The position numbers were made by a program, and so were the translations under genes. The notes beneath the pieces are model-generated. The model saw only the letters and a program-made list of their open reading frames with translations. It was not told where the DNA came from and made no database searches. Positions 42,841 through 54,265 of a stretch of DNA of 64,000 bases are shown one piece after another (position 1 is the first letter of the stretch; every line of letters starts with the position of its first letter). Origin of the DNA: Peribolospora baueri (Eukaryota; Basidiomycota; Peribolosporomycetes; Peribolosporales; Peribolosporaceae); contig JAMDHS010000029.1 in assembly GCA_029717555.1 (NCBI GenBank), positions 1 to 64,000 of the forward strand, in the 5' to 3' direction.

Positions 42841-45121
42841 ATGACTGCCATGGATGCCCCCTCCGAGGCCCCAGCTGCTTCGCCAAGCGCCGGCGGAACC
42901 GCCAAGGTGGCCGGCGCAGCGGCGGGCGCGGCCACCGTCGCCGCCGAGATGTTGGCGCCCATTCCGACTACGCTTAAAAGTGTGAGTTGAGTCGCTGCTC
43001 GTCCGTCGTCTCGCGCGGTGGCGGCTTGGCTACCTGCCGAGGACGACGCTGAACAGAGCCTTTCGTCTCCTTCATCTCTCCCTTGAAACCCCGTCAGTCC
43101 TTCCAATCCTGGTGGTCCGCCACCCCAGCGGCCGCCGCCGCCGTCGAGGCACGTTTGGCAGCGCGCTCCGGCTTTTTCGACCCCTCGGAACCCCACCCAT
43201 CCGGAAAGATCGGAACTCTGGGCCCTGTGTATCTTCGCCCCAACCCCAAGAACCTCCTCCCCTGGTCGGGCGGTGAGGAGAGGCAGATCAACACGCTCGA
43301 GATCGGCACGCCAGAGACGCCGGCCGAGGGCGAGACGAACATCGTCCTCACCCACGGCTACGGCGCCGCGCAGATGTTCTTCTTTCAGGTGAGCCCCGTC
43401 CGAGCCCACGAGCTAGTCCTCAACGTTTCCTCTTGTTGACTTTTTTTTTTTTTTTTTTTCCCCTTTCTCTCTCTCTCCGCCCAGAACATCGCCGCCCTAG
43501 CCTCGATCCCCCATTCCCGCCTCTTCGCAATAGACTGGCTCGGCATGGGTCGCTCCTCCCGCGTGCCTTTCAAGGTGCGCGCCCCGGCCAACGATGTCCG
43601 CGCGAGGGTGGATGAGGCCGAAGACTTTTTCGTGAGCAGTTTGGAGGAGTGGAGGGAGAGGAAGGGCATCGAGAAGATGGTCCTTATTGGACATTCTTTG
43701 GGTCAGTCCCGCGGGCATTGCGTGGCGTCTTCGAGGTGTTGTCTCCGTCTCTCACTCCGGCCTTTTTCCCCTCTCCAGGTGCCTACCTTTCCACGGCCTA
43801 CACCCTCCGCCACCCCACGCGCGTCCAGCAACTGATCCTAATCTCCCCCGCAGGCGTATCCCGTAACCCGTACGAAGGCTCCACAGATCAGGCCCCCGTG
43901 CCGAAGAAAACGGCCATGAAGGAGTTCCAGCAGTCTCAGACAGAGGTGGCGCCTCCTCCGGACGACGACGAGGAGATGGTGCTGTCCGCCGATATGGATC
44001 GGCTGAAGGCCCAGAAGGAAGCTATGAAGAGGGAACCGAAATTGGGCGGCAAGGCGCTGGCTGCGAGGGCCAACGGACACGATTTGGTCAAGGCTAGGAA
44101 ACAGGAAGAAGCGGCCAAGGATAAGGGAGACGATGTGGACGACGAGGAGAATGCGCATAAGCCTCCTTCCAAGAGGATGAGGACCGTGTTTGGCTGGCTG
44201 TGGGAGCAGGTGAGTTACGAGTTCATGGCTCACAAATCCGTACCCGCTTCGCTGGTCCTGCCTATCTATTTACCTATGTGGCGTCCCCATCTTTTTGGGC
44301 GCTTCAGAACGTCTCCCCCTTCTCCTTCGTCCGCAACTCCTTCTTCTACGCCCCACTCCTCGTGGGCAAGTATACTAGTCGGAGGTTCGGCGCGCTTGAG
44401 GAGTCTGCTCTGTGAGTGGACGCCCTGACTTGGTTGGGCTCAGGCCCGTCCTTTTTTTCCGCTTTCTGACTCCCCATCCCGTCCTGTCCACAAATGACCG
44501 CACAGTCGAGACCTCCACCACTACTGCTACGCCATCTTCTCCTCCCGAGGCTCCTCCGAGTACTGCCTCGCTCACCTCCTCGCCCCCGGAGCGTACGCCC
44601 GCCTGCCCCTTCTTGATCGCGTCACGGAGTTGCCCAAGATTCCCATAACTTTTATGTGTGAGTTTTCCTACTTCTTCACGTACACTCCGCGTAGCTCGAC
44701 ATTTTTTTTTTCGCTGATTTCCATTCGTCTTGCGCTCCCACACGCGCTGTGTAGACGGGGAGTACGACTGGATGGACGAAAGCGCGGGCCACGAATCTGT
44801 CAAGCGGCTCAAGGCTTCCGGAAACAAGGACGCACGGTGTTTCCGATTTCCCCATGCCGGTCATCATCGTGAGTGCCCTCCCGACTGCCTCTATCACTGT
44901 GCGCGCAGTCGTTCTTACCTCGACAACCCTTTCGACTTTGCGCAGTCTATCTCGACAACGCCCCGCTGTTCAACAAGCTCATCGTGTCAGAGATCACCGG
45001 GCGCCTCGACAAGGCCAAGCAAGAGCGCTTGCGCTCGACAGAGCCTCGTAACCTTCCCCCGAAGATCGATTCGCTCGCTTCTGCGGCGCCCAGCCCAGCG
45101 ACCGCAGTGGCCGTTTCGTAA
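42841..45121 (+). CDS. alpha/beta hydrolase of the ABHD4/ABHD5-Cld1 family
   Basis: Lipid acyl hydrolase; in fungi the group includes the mitochondrial cardiolipin deacylase Cld1. The N-terminal 45 residues are Ala-rich. The fold starts NIVLTHGYGAAQMFFFQN (oxyanion turn), LFAIDWLGMGRSSR, then the nucleophile elbow LIGHSLGAYLSTAYTLRHP with Ser in GHSLG, ILISPAGVS, an acidic, Lys-rich insertion of about 100 residues (about 43860-44190), and the lid region VFGWLWEQNVSPFSFVRN. The catalytic Asp/His end has YGEYDWMD and HAGHHLYLDNAPLFN, an HX4D motif of the CGI-58 group. Unlike human ABHD5, the nucleophile Ser is present, so hydrolase activity is expected. Seven or eight exons. The long insertion is unusual. 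Confidence 0.88.
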
Positions 45122-45420
45122 ATGTCATCCCCGTTCCCGTTCCCCTCGCCGGTTTTCCTCGTTCGCCCCTCCGTCCGTCCGTCGCGGTTCGATCGCCGTG
45201 GTTCTTTCCGATCGAACTCTAGATGGTGCTGGCGCTCTATACCATTTGCCTGACACCCGGGCAACTTACCTTCGCTCCTTCGCTCTCTCCCACTCTTGTC
45301 TAATGTTACTTTCGGTCTGTATTCATAGATCTTCCACTTTGGCCTTGGTTTAACGAGATGCACGTGGTCACTGTCCAATTCCTTCCTTCCATCATCTCAA
45401 CCCGTTTCAGGGAAGGGTTT

Positions 45421-48033
45421 CTAACGATAACAACCGCGCCCCGCGCCAAGGAGGGTTTCGAGGCGAACGAACCGCTTCTCCCCAGTCGCCCTCAGCTGCA
45501 CCTCCACCTCGCCCGTCTTCTCCCAGTGCTTGCCCAGTACGAACACGGCCGTGTAGCCGATCAGCTCGGCGTCCTTGAGGCGGTGACCCAGACTCAAGGA
45601 GTGTCGGTCGTCGATCACCACGTCGTTGCGCAGGTCCAGAGGCGCTCCTCCGTTCGGACGGCGCTCAACGTCGTCGCAAGAGGGCGCCTCCTCCGCATCC
45701 GCACCAAGTCTTTTCATATCGGCCAGCTCGGTCAACTGCGGCTCGCGCAGCTCGGGGAGAACACTCGAGAGCCCGTCGCCTCCCCTCTCCAATGCGCCAT
45801 ACAGCTCCTCCACCGCCCTCGTCTTTGCCTCCGTCTCTGGCGGGCTCGGGATCACGCAAGCCCTGTAAGGGGCCAGGGTGGACGGCCAGCGGAGTCCCCT
45901 GCCGTCGTGACACTTTTGGGCCACCGCGCCCAAAAGCCTGCTCACGCCCAGGCCGTAGCAGCCCATCTGGAAGGGAAGGCGCGTCTGCCCTTGACCTTGA
46001 CCTTGACCTCCTCTTCCTCCCGCCTGCGTGTCCACGGACGGAGAAACGACGGGAGAAGCCGCAAAGGTGGCGCCTAGGGCGGCGGAGTACTTCGTGCCGA
46101 GATAGAATGTATGTCCCACCTCGATTGCCCTGTTCGCCTCCAGCATGCCGCCACACCCCTCCTTCGCGCACCCATCGCCCTCTCTCGCCGTCCTGAGATC
46201 CGCCACTTCGAGCGCCAATGGGGAGGAAAGGAGGGATGGGAAAAAGTCTGAGAGCGCGGGCGTATCGCTCGAAGGAGAAGAAGAATGATTGACTGATGCT
46301 TGCTCGGCCGGACCGGAAGATGGCGAAGAGGTGAGAAGCAGGGCAGACACGAGCGCCTCTTCCAGCTCCTCGTACTCGAGGCCCGCGGCTTCGCCGTCCA
46401 GGACCACCTTCAGCCCGTCGAATCGAGCGAGCGGGCCCTCCGGCTTCCCCTTCCAATCCCAATGAGCAGGCCCGATGCGCTCCGCCTCGGCCCCGCCAAC
46501 AACTTTGGCGGCCTTGAGAGCGTTGAGCTCGCGTGAACGGGGGACGACAAGGACGGTGAGCATCGTCGGGGAGGTAGGATGGGAGAAAAGGTGGATTTGG
46601 ACATCGGAGGAAGAGAGGTGTGAAGTAGAGGAGATGGATGGCAGGGAAAGCGCTCGCTCTGAGTTGGCAGTGTAGCGACAGCGGGCGCACGAGAGCAGGG
46701 TGTCTTCGCCGGCTAGCGATGGGAGAAGGAAGGTATCAGAGAGGAGGCCATCTCCTAAGGATACCCGGACTCCCGGAACGATTTCAAAGAACAGAGACAC
46801 ACCTGGATCGAGATAATGATACTCATGACTGAGATTGCCCCCGATAGCACCCGAGTCGGCCTCAGCGACCGCAAAGTCCACGCCAATGCGTTGGAAGATG
46901 CGACGGTACGCCCCGGACACCAGTTCGTACGTATGACCCGCGTTATCCTCCGAGGAATCAAAAGTGTAGAGGTCCTTCATGATGAACTCTCGCGCGCGGA
47001 GGAGACCTGATCTGGGTCGCGGCTCGTCGCGGTGTTTCCGGGCTGCATGCAATGTCAAAGGTAGTTCACTGTCAGCTAGCTGCTCTATATACAGCTACGA
47101 GGATGCGTGTACGTACTGATCTGATACACGCGCACCGGCAGCTGCTTTTGCGAGCTGACTTCGGCGGCGACGAGCGAAGTAACCTCCTCTTCGTGCGTCG
47201 GAGCCAGCAGCAAGTCGCTTCCTCTTCGATCTCGGAGCTTGAAAAGCTGTTGTCCGTGGTGGTAGTGAGGAGACATGATCAGTAGTAACACTTATGGTCC
47301 GCAAAGACGAGGCCTTATCGTCGAGCCGGTCCGATCAGATGACGTACCTCACTACCTATGGCCTCGTAGCGACCTGTCTTATGCCACAAGGCGGTCGGCA
47401 GAAGGCTGGGCATGGACAGCTTGGACGCCCCGATCTGGGCGGTCGTTGAATGAAGCCGAAGCGTCCAGTGTTCAGAGCATGAAAACATAGAAACCAACTC
47501 GACGAGCCCAACACGCTCACCCACCCTGCACATTTCCTCATCGATCACGCGCTCCAGCTTTTCCACGACTCTGAGGCCGTTTGGCAAAAGGGTGTAGAAG
47601 CCTGACGCCGACTGGTGCACAACTCGGAAGGTGTCCATAAGCGCGGCAAAAGGGAAAGCGCCAGATGAGGAGGTGCACTCACCTGTCGAATGTACCCGGC
47701 GCGTAGCAAGAGCTTGACGCTCTCCAGCGTCGTCGCTCCTTTACTCCCTCCATCTTCGATGCCAGAGCCCTTGACCGTCGGTACGAAGCGGGTGGAGATG
47801 CGATTGCGCACCAGCGCCTGCGTCAAGCAAGCAGGGGCGAGCACTTTAAGTCCTGCAGCCAGAGAGAACTTCTCGCAGCACTCCAAATGCTCACTCACCA
47901 CCGCCGAAGACGACATCTGCTTTCTTCTTGGGGAGTGAATCGAAGCTTGGAAGGCTCGCAAGAAGTCACCGACCGGGCCGGATGCTCGGCTTAGAGTGCT
48001 GCGGCAGGCTCGCTCATAGGAAAGCACGTACAT
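45421..48033 (-). CDS. mitochondrial prolyl-tRNA synthetase (bacterial type)
   Basis: Charges mitochondrial tRNA-Pro. From 48033 the chain reads MYVLSYERACRSTLSRASGP..., a basic, acid-poor presequence; a second ATG at 47916 (MSSSAV) would drop it and is less likely. Class II features follow in order: ASGFYTLLPNGLRVVEKLER (motif 1 region), SDLLLAPTHEEEVTSLV, then after an intron RPRSGLLRAREFIMKDLYTF (motif 2), the long variable insertion domain, EVGHTFYLGTKYSAALGA, and motif 3 QMGCYGLGVSRLLGAVAQ. The C-terminal anticodon-binding domain has YRACVIPSP, VIDDRHSLSLGHRLKDAELI and AVFVLGKHWEKTGEVEV. Six exons, the last being 545 codons. The start codon is only 64 bp from the Icp55 gene. Confidence 0.9.
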
Positions 48034-48097
48034 GCTTCCGAGGAGGAGCGAGAGTCTTGCTCAGAAACACCATCCCATCGCCTCCAGCTCCTTTCCC

Positions 48098-50968
48098 ATG
48101 TCGCTCGCTGAATGCTCCAGGAGAGCGCTCGCGAGAGTTCGCACTCTACAGTCTGCTGTCCAGACGGGCGGCCAAGCCTGTGGCCAAGCCTGCGGCTTGC
48201 TGCGAGGTGAGCTTAGGTGGTACGTCTTCCGGATCTTTCCGGGTCGAGGACTGACCTTGATCACCACCCCATACCGTCCATATCGTCCATGCGCTTCTTT
48301 GAGCAGCTGCACGTCCCTATGCAACGCTCTCTCCTCTCCCGGCGTCTCCGGCTTTGGCACATCCATCGACCATTCCGCCGCCAAAGCCGGCGGTATACGG
48401 TCAGCCTCTGCCCTCCACGCACCCTCACCTCCTCGCGCCCGGCGAGCTGACGCCAGGTATCTCGGCCCTCGAGTACGAGCTGCGAAGGACCAAGCTCATG
48501 GCCGGTCTGCCGGAGGGAAGCGTAGTGGTTGCGCTGGCTGGACGGGTAAAGATGATGAGCATGAACATTTTGTGAGCTAGCTCTCTAGAGTCTTCCTTCT
48601 TCTCAAGGTGGGAGGCTCGGACTTGCCAAAGCCTGGCTGGCTTTGGTCGAAGGCATTTCAAATCTTTACCAGAGGCTCTTCGAAGCTGACCCAGCAATTC
48701 TCGTTGTACAGCTATAAGTTCCGACAAGAGAGTAACTTCTGGGTGAGCGCCTGCTCCCCAGCCCTATTTGCGAGTGGACAACCAGCCCACACGAAGTTCA
48801 TTTTTTCTTCATGACCGATAGTACCTTACAGGTTGGCAAGAGCCGGACTCTGCCCTTATTCTAGGTGAGCATGCTTGAAAAGTTTTGGACACGTAGTTGC
48901 TTTGGTCTCAAGTTCTGTGTCATTTCTTAGAGAAAAACTCTAGCCCGCGAGGCTACAAGATGACCATGTTCGGTGAGTATTCACTTTCTTTTGCCTAACG
49001 CCGCTCCATCATGTTTTCTAGTAACTGAACTGGTGCTTTCTATAAACTCATTAGTACCGAGGAAGGACCCCAAAATAGAACTGTGGGACGGCGCTTTCAC
49101 TGGGCCTGATGGAGCAGTGTCAATTTTCGGCGCTGATGACGTGAGTGTCCTAGGCACAGTCTTGATACAGTCAAGCAGCCTCCATCTAATGCATGCATAT
49201 CTATGCTGACCGGTTCCCCATTTTGTTCAGGCGCTCTCGATGGACCCAACATCTCTGGTCTCCTTCCTCCGACCTCTCCTCACCGCAGCCTCCTACATTT
49301 ACATCGACCTTCCCAACCAGCCCACGGTACCACGGCAGTCCTCGCGTCCTCGAAAACCCAAATCCATCCTCGACTACCTCTCACCGCCCTCCTCCCAACC
49401 CCTTGACCTCTTTACAAAGAAGAGCGATTTTGAGGCCGTCATGGCTTTGTGCAACGGCGCTACGAGCTCGAACGGAGAGGGGAGAACGAGGAGCCTTAGA
49501 TATGAGGTGGACAGATTGAGGGTTGTAAAGAGCGAAGCTGAGGCGAGGCTCATGAGAAAGGCCGGAAAGATCAGTAGCGAGGGTCATGCTCTCACAATGG
49601 TCAGTTCCATTCGGCGTCATGTGCACCAACCGGACTCGCGCTCTTAGCTCAGCGATCCTCCCTCCCTTACCCCATATTTACACATCATTTCTTCATCCCC
49701 ATCAGGCTTTCGCCGGGCCAGGAAAGACAGAAGCGCAGCTGGTCTCTCAATTCGAGTACCACTGCAGCTTGCAGGGGTCCGAACGACCAGCGTACGTCCC
49801 TGTGATGGCCTCTGGGCCGAACGCCCTGTCCGTCCATTACACAAAAAATGACTGCGCTTTGCGAGAAGGCGAACGTGTGTAGTTTTCGCTGTCGATCCCG
49901 CTTCGCTATTTCGGTCTCGCCTCCACGTTGACGGCAATTGCTTCTGCCCTACGACCGTATCTCCCAGTTGTCCTGATGGACGCAGGCTGCGAGCTTCACG
50001 GTTACACCTCCGACATCACGCGGTCCTTCCCAGTTTCCGAGTCAGGGCGCTTCACCCCTCCACAAAGGGACCTGTACGAAGCTGTTCTTCGCACGCTCAA
50101 GTCTTGCATCGCCTTAGCGACGGAGTCAAACGGTTTGTCGCTCAACGACCTCCATCGGAGGAGCGTGGACATGCTTCGCTCCGAGCTTGTGGATCTCGGT
50201 TTTGATATGAATCCCGGCGTGGTCGAGAGGCTTTATCCGCATTTCCTTGGCCACATGCTCGGCGTCGATTTGCACGACACTTCCACTTTCGAGAGATCGG
50301 CGCCGTGAGTCGTTGCATCCGCCATCAGCCGTCGAGTTGAGTCATCCTTGCCGACTGACCGCACTTGCCCTTTTTTAGCCTGAAGGCCGGTATGGTCATC
50401 ACTGTCGAGCCAGGTGAGGCCGGTCTCATTATCAGATGCGTGTGGTCAACCATGCTTTGATAACAACGCCCATTGCTTACTGACTGCTTCCTTCATGGCA
50501 GGGTTGTATGTGCCTTACGATGGTGCGTTCCCTAAGCACTTCCAAGGCATCGGCATTCGAGTGGTGAGCCGTATCTCCTCGGCCATGAACATATCTTAAG
50601 AACTCGAGCTAAACGCACCCGCTTGGCTTACACCCCACCCAATATCTGTCTTTTCCATTCGAATGAATAAAGGAGGATGATGTGCTGTGAGTATCTCGCC
50701 TCCTTCTGTTGAGACCTCGGATTCTTACTCAAATCGTTCGCGTTGTCCCGGTCCATGTTTTCTTCCACGCCCCGGCAGCGTGCAAGAAACGGACAACGTC
50801 GTCCTAACTGCGTCCTGTCCGAAGGAGATCTCTGACGTCGAGGCGGTTTGCCAAGGCCGTCTGGAGCGTTTGGAGGCATTGAAAGCCGACGTCGATGGGG
50901 AGAGCGCGGGGCAGGTGTCAAATGGTGACAGCATGGGTTCAACCACATTGCGAGCAGACGGACCATGA
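48098..50968 (+). CDS. mitochondrial Xaa-Pro aminopeptidase 3 / Icp55 type
   Basis: Icp55 removes one residue from presequence-cleaved mitochondrial proteins and so stabilises them. Exon 1 (48098-48206) encodes a basic presequence [20 protein letters not shown] and splices to CTGCACGTCC at 48307, giving ...[12 protein letters not shown], a typical mitochondrial cleavage context. The N-terminal domain has [23 protein letters not shown] and [14 protein letters not shown]. The pita-bread domain carries the five metal ligands: Asp in LVLMDAGCE, Asp in [11 protein letters not shown], His in [12 protein letters not shown], Glu in ITVEPGLYVP and Glu in GIGIRVEDDVLV. About nine exons, some short. The last exon adds a 60-residue charged tail. 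Convergent with the UCS gene. Confidence 0.92.
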
Positions 50969-51202
50969 TGGTGGCATTCTCGTCTCGCGTTCCCTCCTTT
51001 GCTCAATGTCGGACGTACACATAGATCTGCTAGAATCGAGGACCAGCACGTTGCTTTAGCACGACAGATTTACAAGCGTTTTCAGAACGACCAGAAGCCA
51101 CTGGCTTCCTCTTCTCCCTTGGGGAAAGTGTACAATGCAGTGCGAAGAGACTTTGGAGAGCGAAGAAATACGCGATATACAAGACAGATGGGTCGCTCCT
51201 GC

Positions 51203-53875
51203 CTACACTTTCACTCCCAACGCCACAAGCCCCTTGAGCGCCACGACGGCGGGCATCACAATCTCCCTGACCTTTGTCTCCACCACGACGGTCTTGAGCG
51301 CCTCGACTACGCCCGCCTCTTTCAACACTTCCAGTTCCGTGCTAGCAGGTTTGACGGCGCCGGAAGCGACGATGGCGCGGAGAATCTCGACTCCTCGATG
51401 GCGAAGACCGATCAGCGCCGCTTCGCGCGCGGGTCCGGAGGGCGAGACGTCTTCTCCGTTTTCTTCGTCGCCGCCCGCTTGAGCTCCGTTCTCGTCGCCT
51501 GAAGCCGAGATTTCTCGGAACCTCGAAGGAACGACGAGATCGACCACCATCTCCACTCTCTTCTTCCCCAAACCGATGATAGTCTTTGCAGCACGCGGGG
51601 AACACGCGAGAGTCGCAAGCGCGCCCGAGGCGGCAAGCCTGGTCGGGAGGTCACGCACGGTGGAGAGGGCGAGAAGGAGGTGGAGCTGGCTAGCGGAGCG
51701 GGAAGGAGCGCGACCTTCTCCGCGTTCGTCTTTGCCGGCCGCGGAAGGGGAAGGATCGGACCCGTCGCTTGACGGAGCATCGTCCTCGCCAGTGTATCTC
51801 ACGAACACCTCTTCACAACCCACCAAGTTGCATGTCAGCTCGGTAGCCGCTCTTCGGACCATGTAGTTCTCGTCGAGCAGTCGAGCCTCGATCTCTTCTA
51901 GCAGGAATCTTTGATGACTTCCGTTCGCCTTTGAAGAGGCCGGACCGTCAACGGACCTCTTGGTAGAGCCTCCGACAGACACTTTAAGAGTTGAAATTCT
52001 CATAGGCACCTCGGCACCCACGGAAGCGAGGTTGGTGAGCGCCATGAGGGCTTCGAACTGCTGCAGGAGGGTGGAGACGGGATGGACGAGGAGGACGCCG
52101 AGAGGGAGCAGGGCCGGCAGGACCGACGCGGGAGACGGGCCAAAGAGTACTGGCGGCGGAGAGGTGATGGCCAGTTTCGCGAGGGCTTGCAGCGGCGCCA
52201 GGTCGTCAGCGCTGAGCTCAATTAACGTCGTCGCTTGCTGTTGCGATTGCTGCTCAGCCAAGTCGGGCCGAGGCTTGCCAGAAGGGGGCGCAAGATTCGC
52301 CATGACGGCACTTGAAAGCCTCAAAAGCGCCTTGAGAGCACCGCCTTGGATCGCTACCCCCCGCTCCTCCTTCCTCTCCACCACCGCGAGCCATATCTTG
52401 CCCAACGCTTTCCGGACCGCATCGCTCCTTCTGCGACTTCCCGGTCCGAGTTGGACGGTTGTGGCATCCGGGATCACCGCAATGTCGCCGGTGCCTACAA
52501 GTGCGGGCAGCAGGTCCGCCTTGAGCAGTCGCTGCACCCTCGCGTGTACGGCCTCGTCCGAATTGAGCGGGTGGTTCCGCTCATTGTCGGTGTCGACCTT
52601 CCCTGCCGCACCGGAAGGGGTGGTGGCGCTTTTGGCCTTAGCCATAGCTCGCAGACGCTCCATCTGCGCGTCTTCGGAGGATTGAGGGGTTTTATAAGAG
52701 ACAAGGTGAAGAATGATCGTTGACACGGCGAAGAGCATCGCGGCGTCCGTGCCCTCCCCGCTGATCGAGTCGACTTTTCGCTCCATATCGTCGTACGCAG
52801 AGCTGGAGCTCATTTCGCCTGTATTGACCGAGGACAAAGAAGGGAAGACAGATTTGCGGGATCTGGACGGCAAGAGGGCGAAGAGAGCATGAAGGAAGGA
52901 GATGTCGCGAGAAAGAGCATCCTTGATGGCGGGGCGGAGACAAAGGTAGACGAGACCTTCCAAAGCGGAGAGCAGGCTTTGGGGTGCTTGTCCGTCCTTC
53001 GCCATCCCCTTGGGCGGCTGGGCCAAAGAAGAAGAGAGTACGAGGCCCTTGAACATGTCCGCCAAGCGCTCAGCCTCGCCTTTTCCCGCCGCCCAGGTGA
53101 CCGGCCCTCCGTCTGCTTCTCCCGCACCGCCAGCTTGCAGCTTCGTAAGAGCAACAGCAGCCGAAGCTTTCAGTCGCGCTCCGTCATCATCCGCGCCCTT
53201 CGCCATCTCTCCCACGCATCTACTCGCATCTTCCAGCCATCTCACCGCCTCTCCACCGTCTGTCGCCGTCAACGTCGCCCTGCCCTCCTTGTTGCTCACA
53301 AAGGCCGATAATAGCTCTGCTATTCGACATCGCACGTCGTAAATCCGGCCGGGCAAAGCATTCGCGGTATCGGCAGCTTCAAGGGCTGAGGACAGCAGAG
53401 CAGGAGCGGAGAGGAGGGAGCGGGCGAGCGAGGGGGAGAGCTGGGAGACGGCGATGAGGAAGGAAAGCGCGGACAGGATAGCGGCGGCGTCGGTGTCAGC
53501 GAGCGAAGAGCGGACGACGGGCTCAAATAGGCTGAGGAGCCCCGCGACTTGACCATTGCCATCACCAGCTACGACGTCTGCGCCTTCTCGTGCCAACGCC
53601 GCAGAGAGGGCAAGATAAGCTAGCGAGGTGATCCTCCGCCGATCAGACGAAGATGCGCTCGAGTCGAACGCGGCCACTAGTCGCGAAGCGTCGGAAGTCA
53701 TCAGCGGATCAGCGGATTGAGCGAGTGCGGTGAGAAACGCCCCCGTCTCCTCCACCAACTCTCGGGAGGGCTGCCCGGATGGCTGGGCAAGGCCGTGGCG
53801 AGCGGCCATGGTGTTCGCTGGCTGGCGAGATGGCTTCGAAGACGGTGATGCTGAAGTCGACGCCGCATGGGCCAT
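51203..53875 (-). CDS. UCS-domain myosin chaperone (UNC-45/Cro1/She4 type)
   Basis: Armadillo-like chaperone that folds and stabilises myosin motors, acting in the cytosol on actin-based processes. One uninterrupted exon of about 890 codons from MAHAASTSASPSS. An in-frame ATG further upstream (54049) would add 58 Arg-rich residues with no counterpart in the family, so I prefer 53875. The central block has LEGLVYLCLRPAIKDALSRD and DISFLHALFALLPSRSR, the typical UNC-45/Cro1/She4 central domain. The C-terminal half holds helical repeats such as FEALMALTNLASVGAEV, LLDENYMVRRAATELTCNLV (UCS signature) and LLLALSTVRDLPTRLAASGA, then EILRAIVASGAVKPASTELE. As in other fungi, no TPR domain is present. 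The chain ends VVALKGLVALGVKV. Confidence 0.88.
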   Translation of the reverse strand: MAHAASTSASPSSKPSRQPANTMAARHGLAQPSGQPSRELVEETGAFLTALAQSADPLMTSDASRLVAAFDSSASSSDRRRITSLAYLALSAALAREGADVVAGDGNGQVAGLLSLFEPVVRSSLADTDAAAILSALSFLIAVSQLSPSLARSLLSAPALLSSALEAADTANALPGRIYDVRCRIAELLSAFVSNKEGRATLTATDGGEAVRWLEDASRCVGEMAKGADDDGARLKASAAVALTKLQAGGAGEADGGPVTWAAGKGEAERLADMFKGLVLSSSLAQPPKGMAKDGQAPQSLLSALEGLVYLCLRPAIKDALSRDISFLHALFALLPSRSRKSVFPSLSSVNTGEMSSSSAYDDMERKVDSISGEGTDAAMLFAVSTIILHLVSYKTPQSSEDAQMERLRAMAKAKSATTPSGAAGKVDTDNERNHPLNSDEAVHARVQRLLKADLLPALVGTGDIAVIPDATTVQLGPGSRRRSDAVRKALGKIWLAVVERKEERGVAIQGGALKALLRLSSAVMANLAPPSGKPRPDLAEQQSQQQATTLIELSADDLAPLQALAKLAITSPPPVLFGPSPASVLPALLPLGVLLVHPVSTLLQQFEALMALTNLASVGAEVPMRISTLKVSVGGSTKRSVDGPASSKANGSHQRFLLEEIEARLLDENYMVRRAATELTCNLVGCEEVFVRYTGEDDAPSSDGSDPSPSAAGKDERGEGRAPSRSASQLHLLLALSTVRDLPTRLAASGALATLACSPRAAKTIIGLGKKRVEMVVDLVVPSRFREISASGDENGAQAGGDEENGEDVSPSGPAREAALIGLRHRGVEILRAIVASGAVKPASTELEVLKEAGVVEALKTVVVETKVREIVMPAVVALKGLVALGVKV

Positions 53876-54265
53876 CTTTGGCCAAGACAAGAGCTGTGCA
53901 CGTGATGTGCAAGTTGCACATGCCCTTCTCACCACTTCGTTGTCTCGCTCTCTCTCCTCTGTGCGCTTCAGAATCCGACGTCTGCTCTGTGCGTTTCTTT
54001 CTTTCTTGGTTCTCTCCGCTTGTACAGATTTAATTCCACCATATCCCATCCTGTATCCAGTTCGCCGGCCTTAAAAAGAAAACTCGAAGGCTCATGCAAG
54101 TGTGGGACCCGATCTATCCAGATTACTCCGTCCATCTATCCGCCCCTTTAGCCAGCCTTGTGCGCACCGAGCGACCTCAGCTGTGCATAGCCAACTACGC
54201 CCACGAATGTCCGCTCGCCTCCTCCAAGCCCCAAGCCCATGCATGTGGACCAGGTGACAAGCAGG

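Noticed and set aside
45665-46690. 341-codon frame in another phase of the prolyl-tRNA synthetase exon
   Set aside because: The synthetase frame contains motif 3 and the anticodon domain; this alternative is Arg/Gly-rich shadow sequence.
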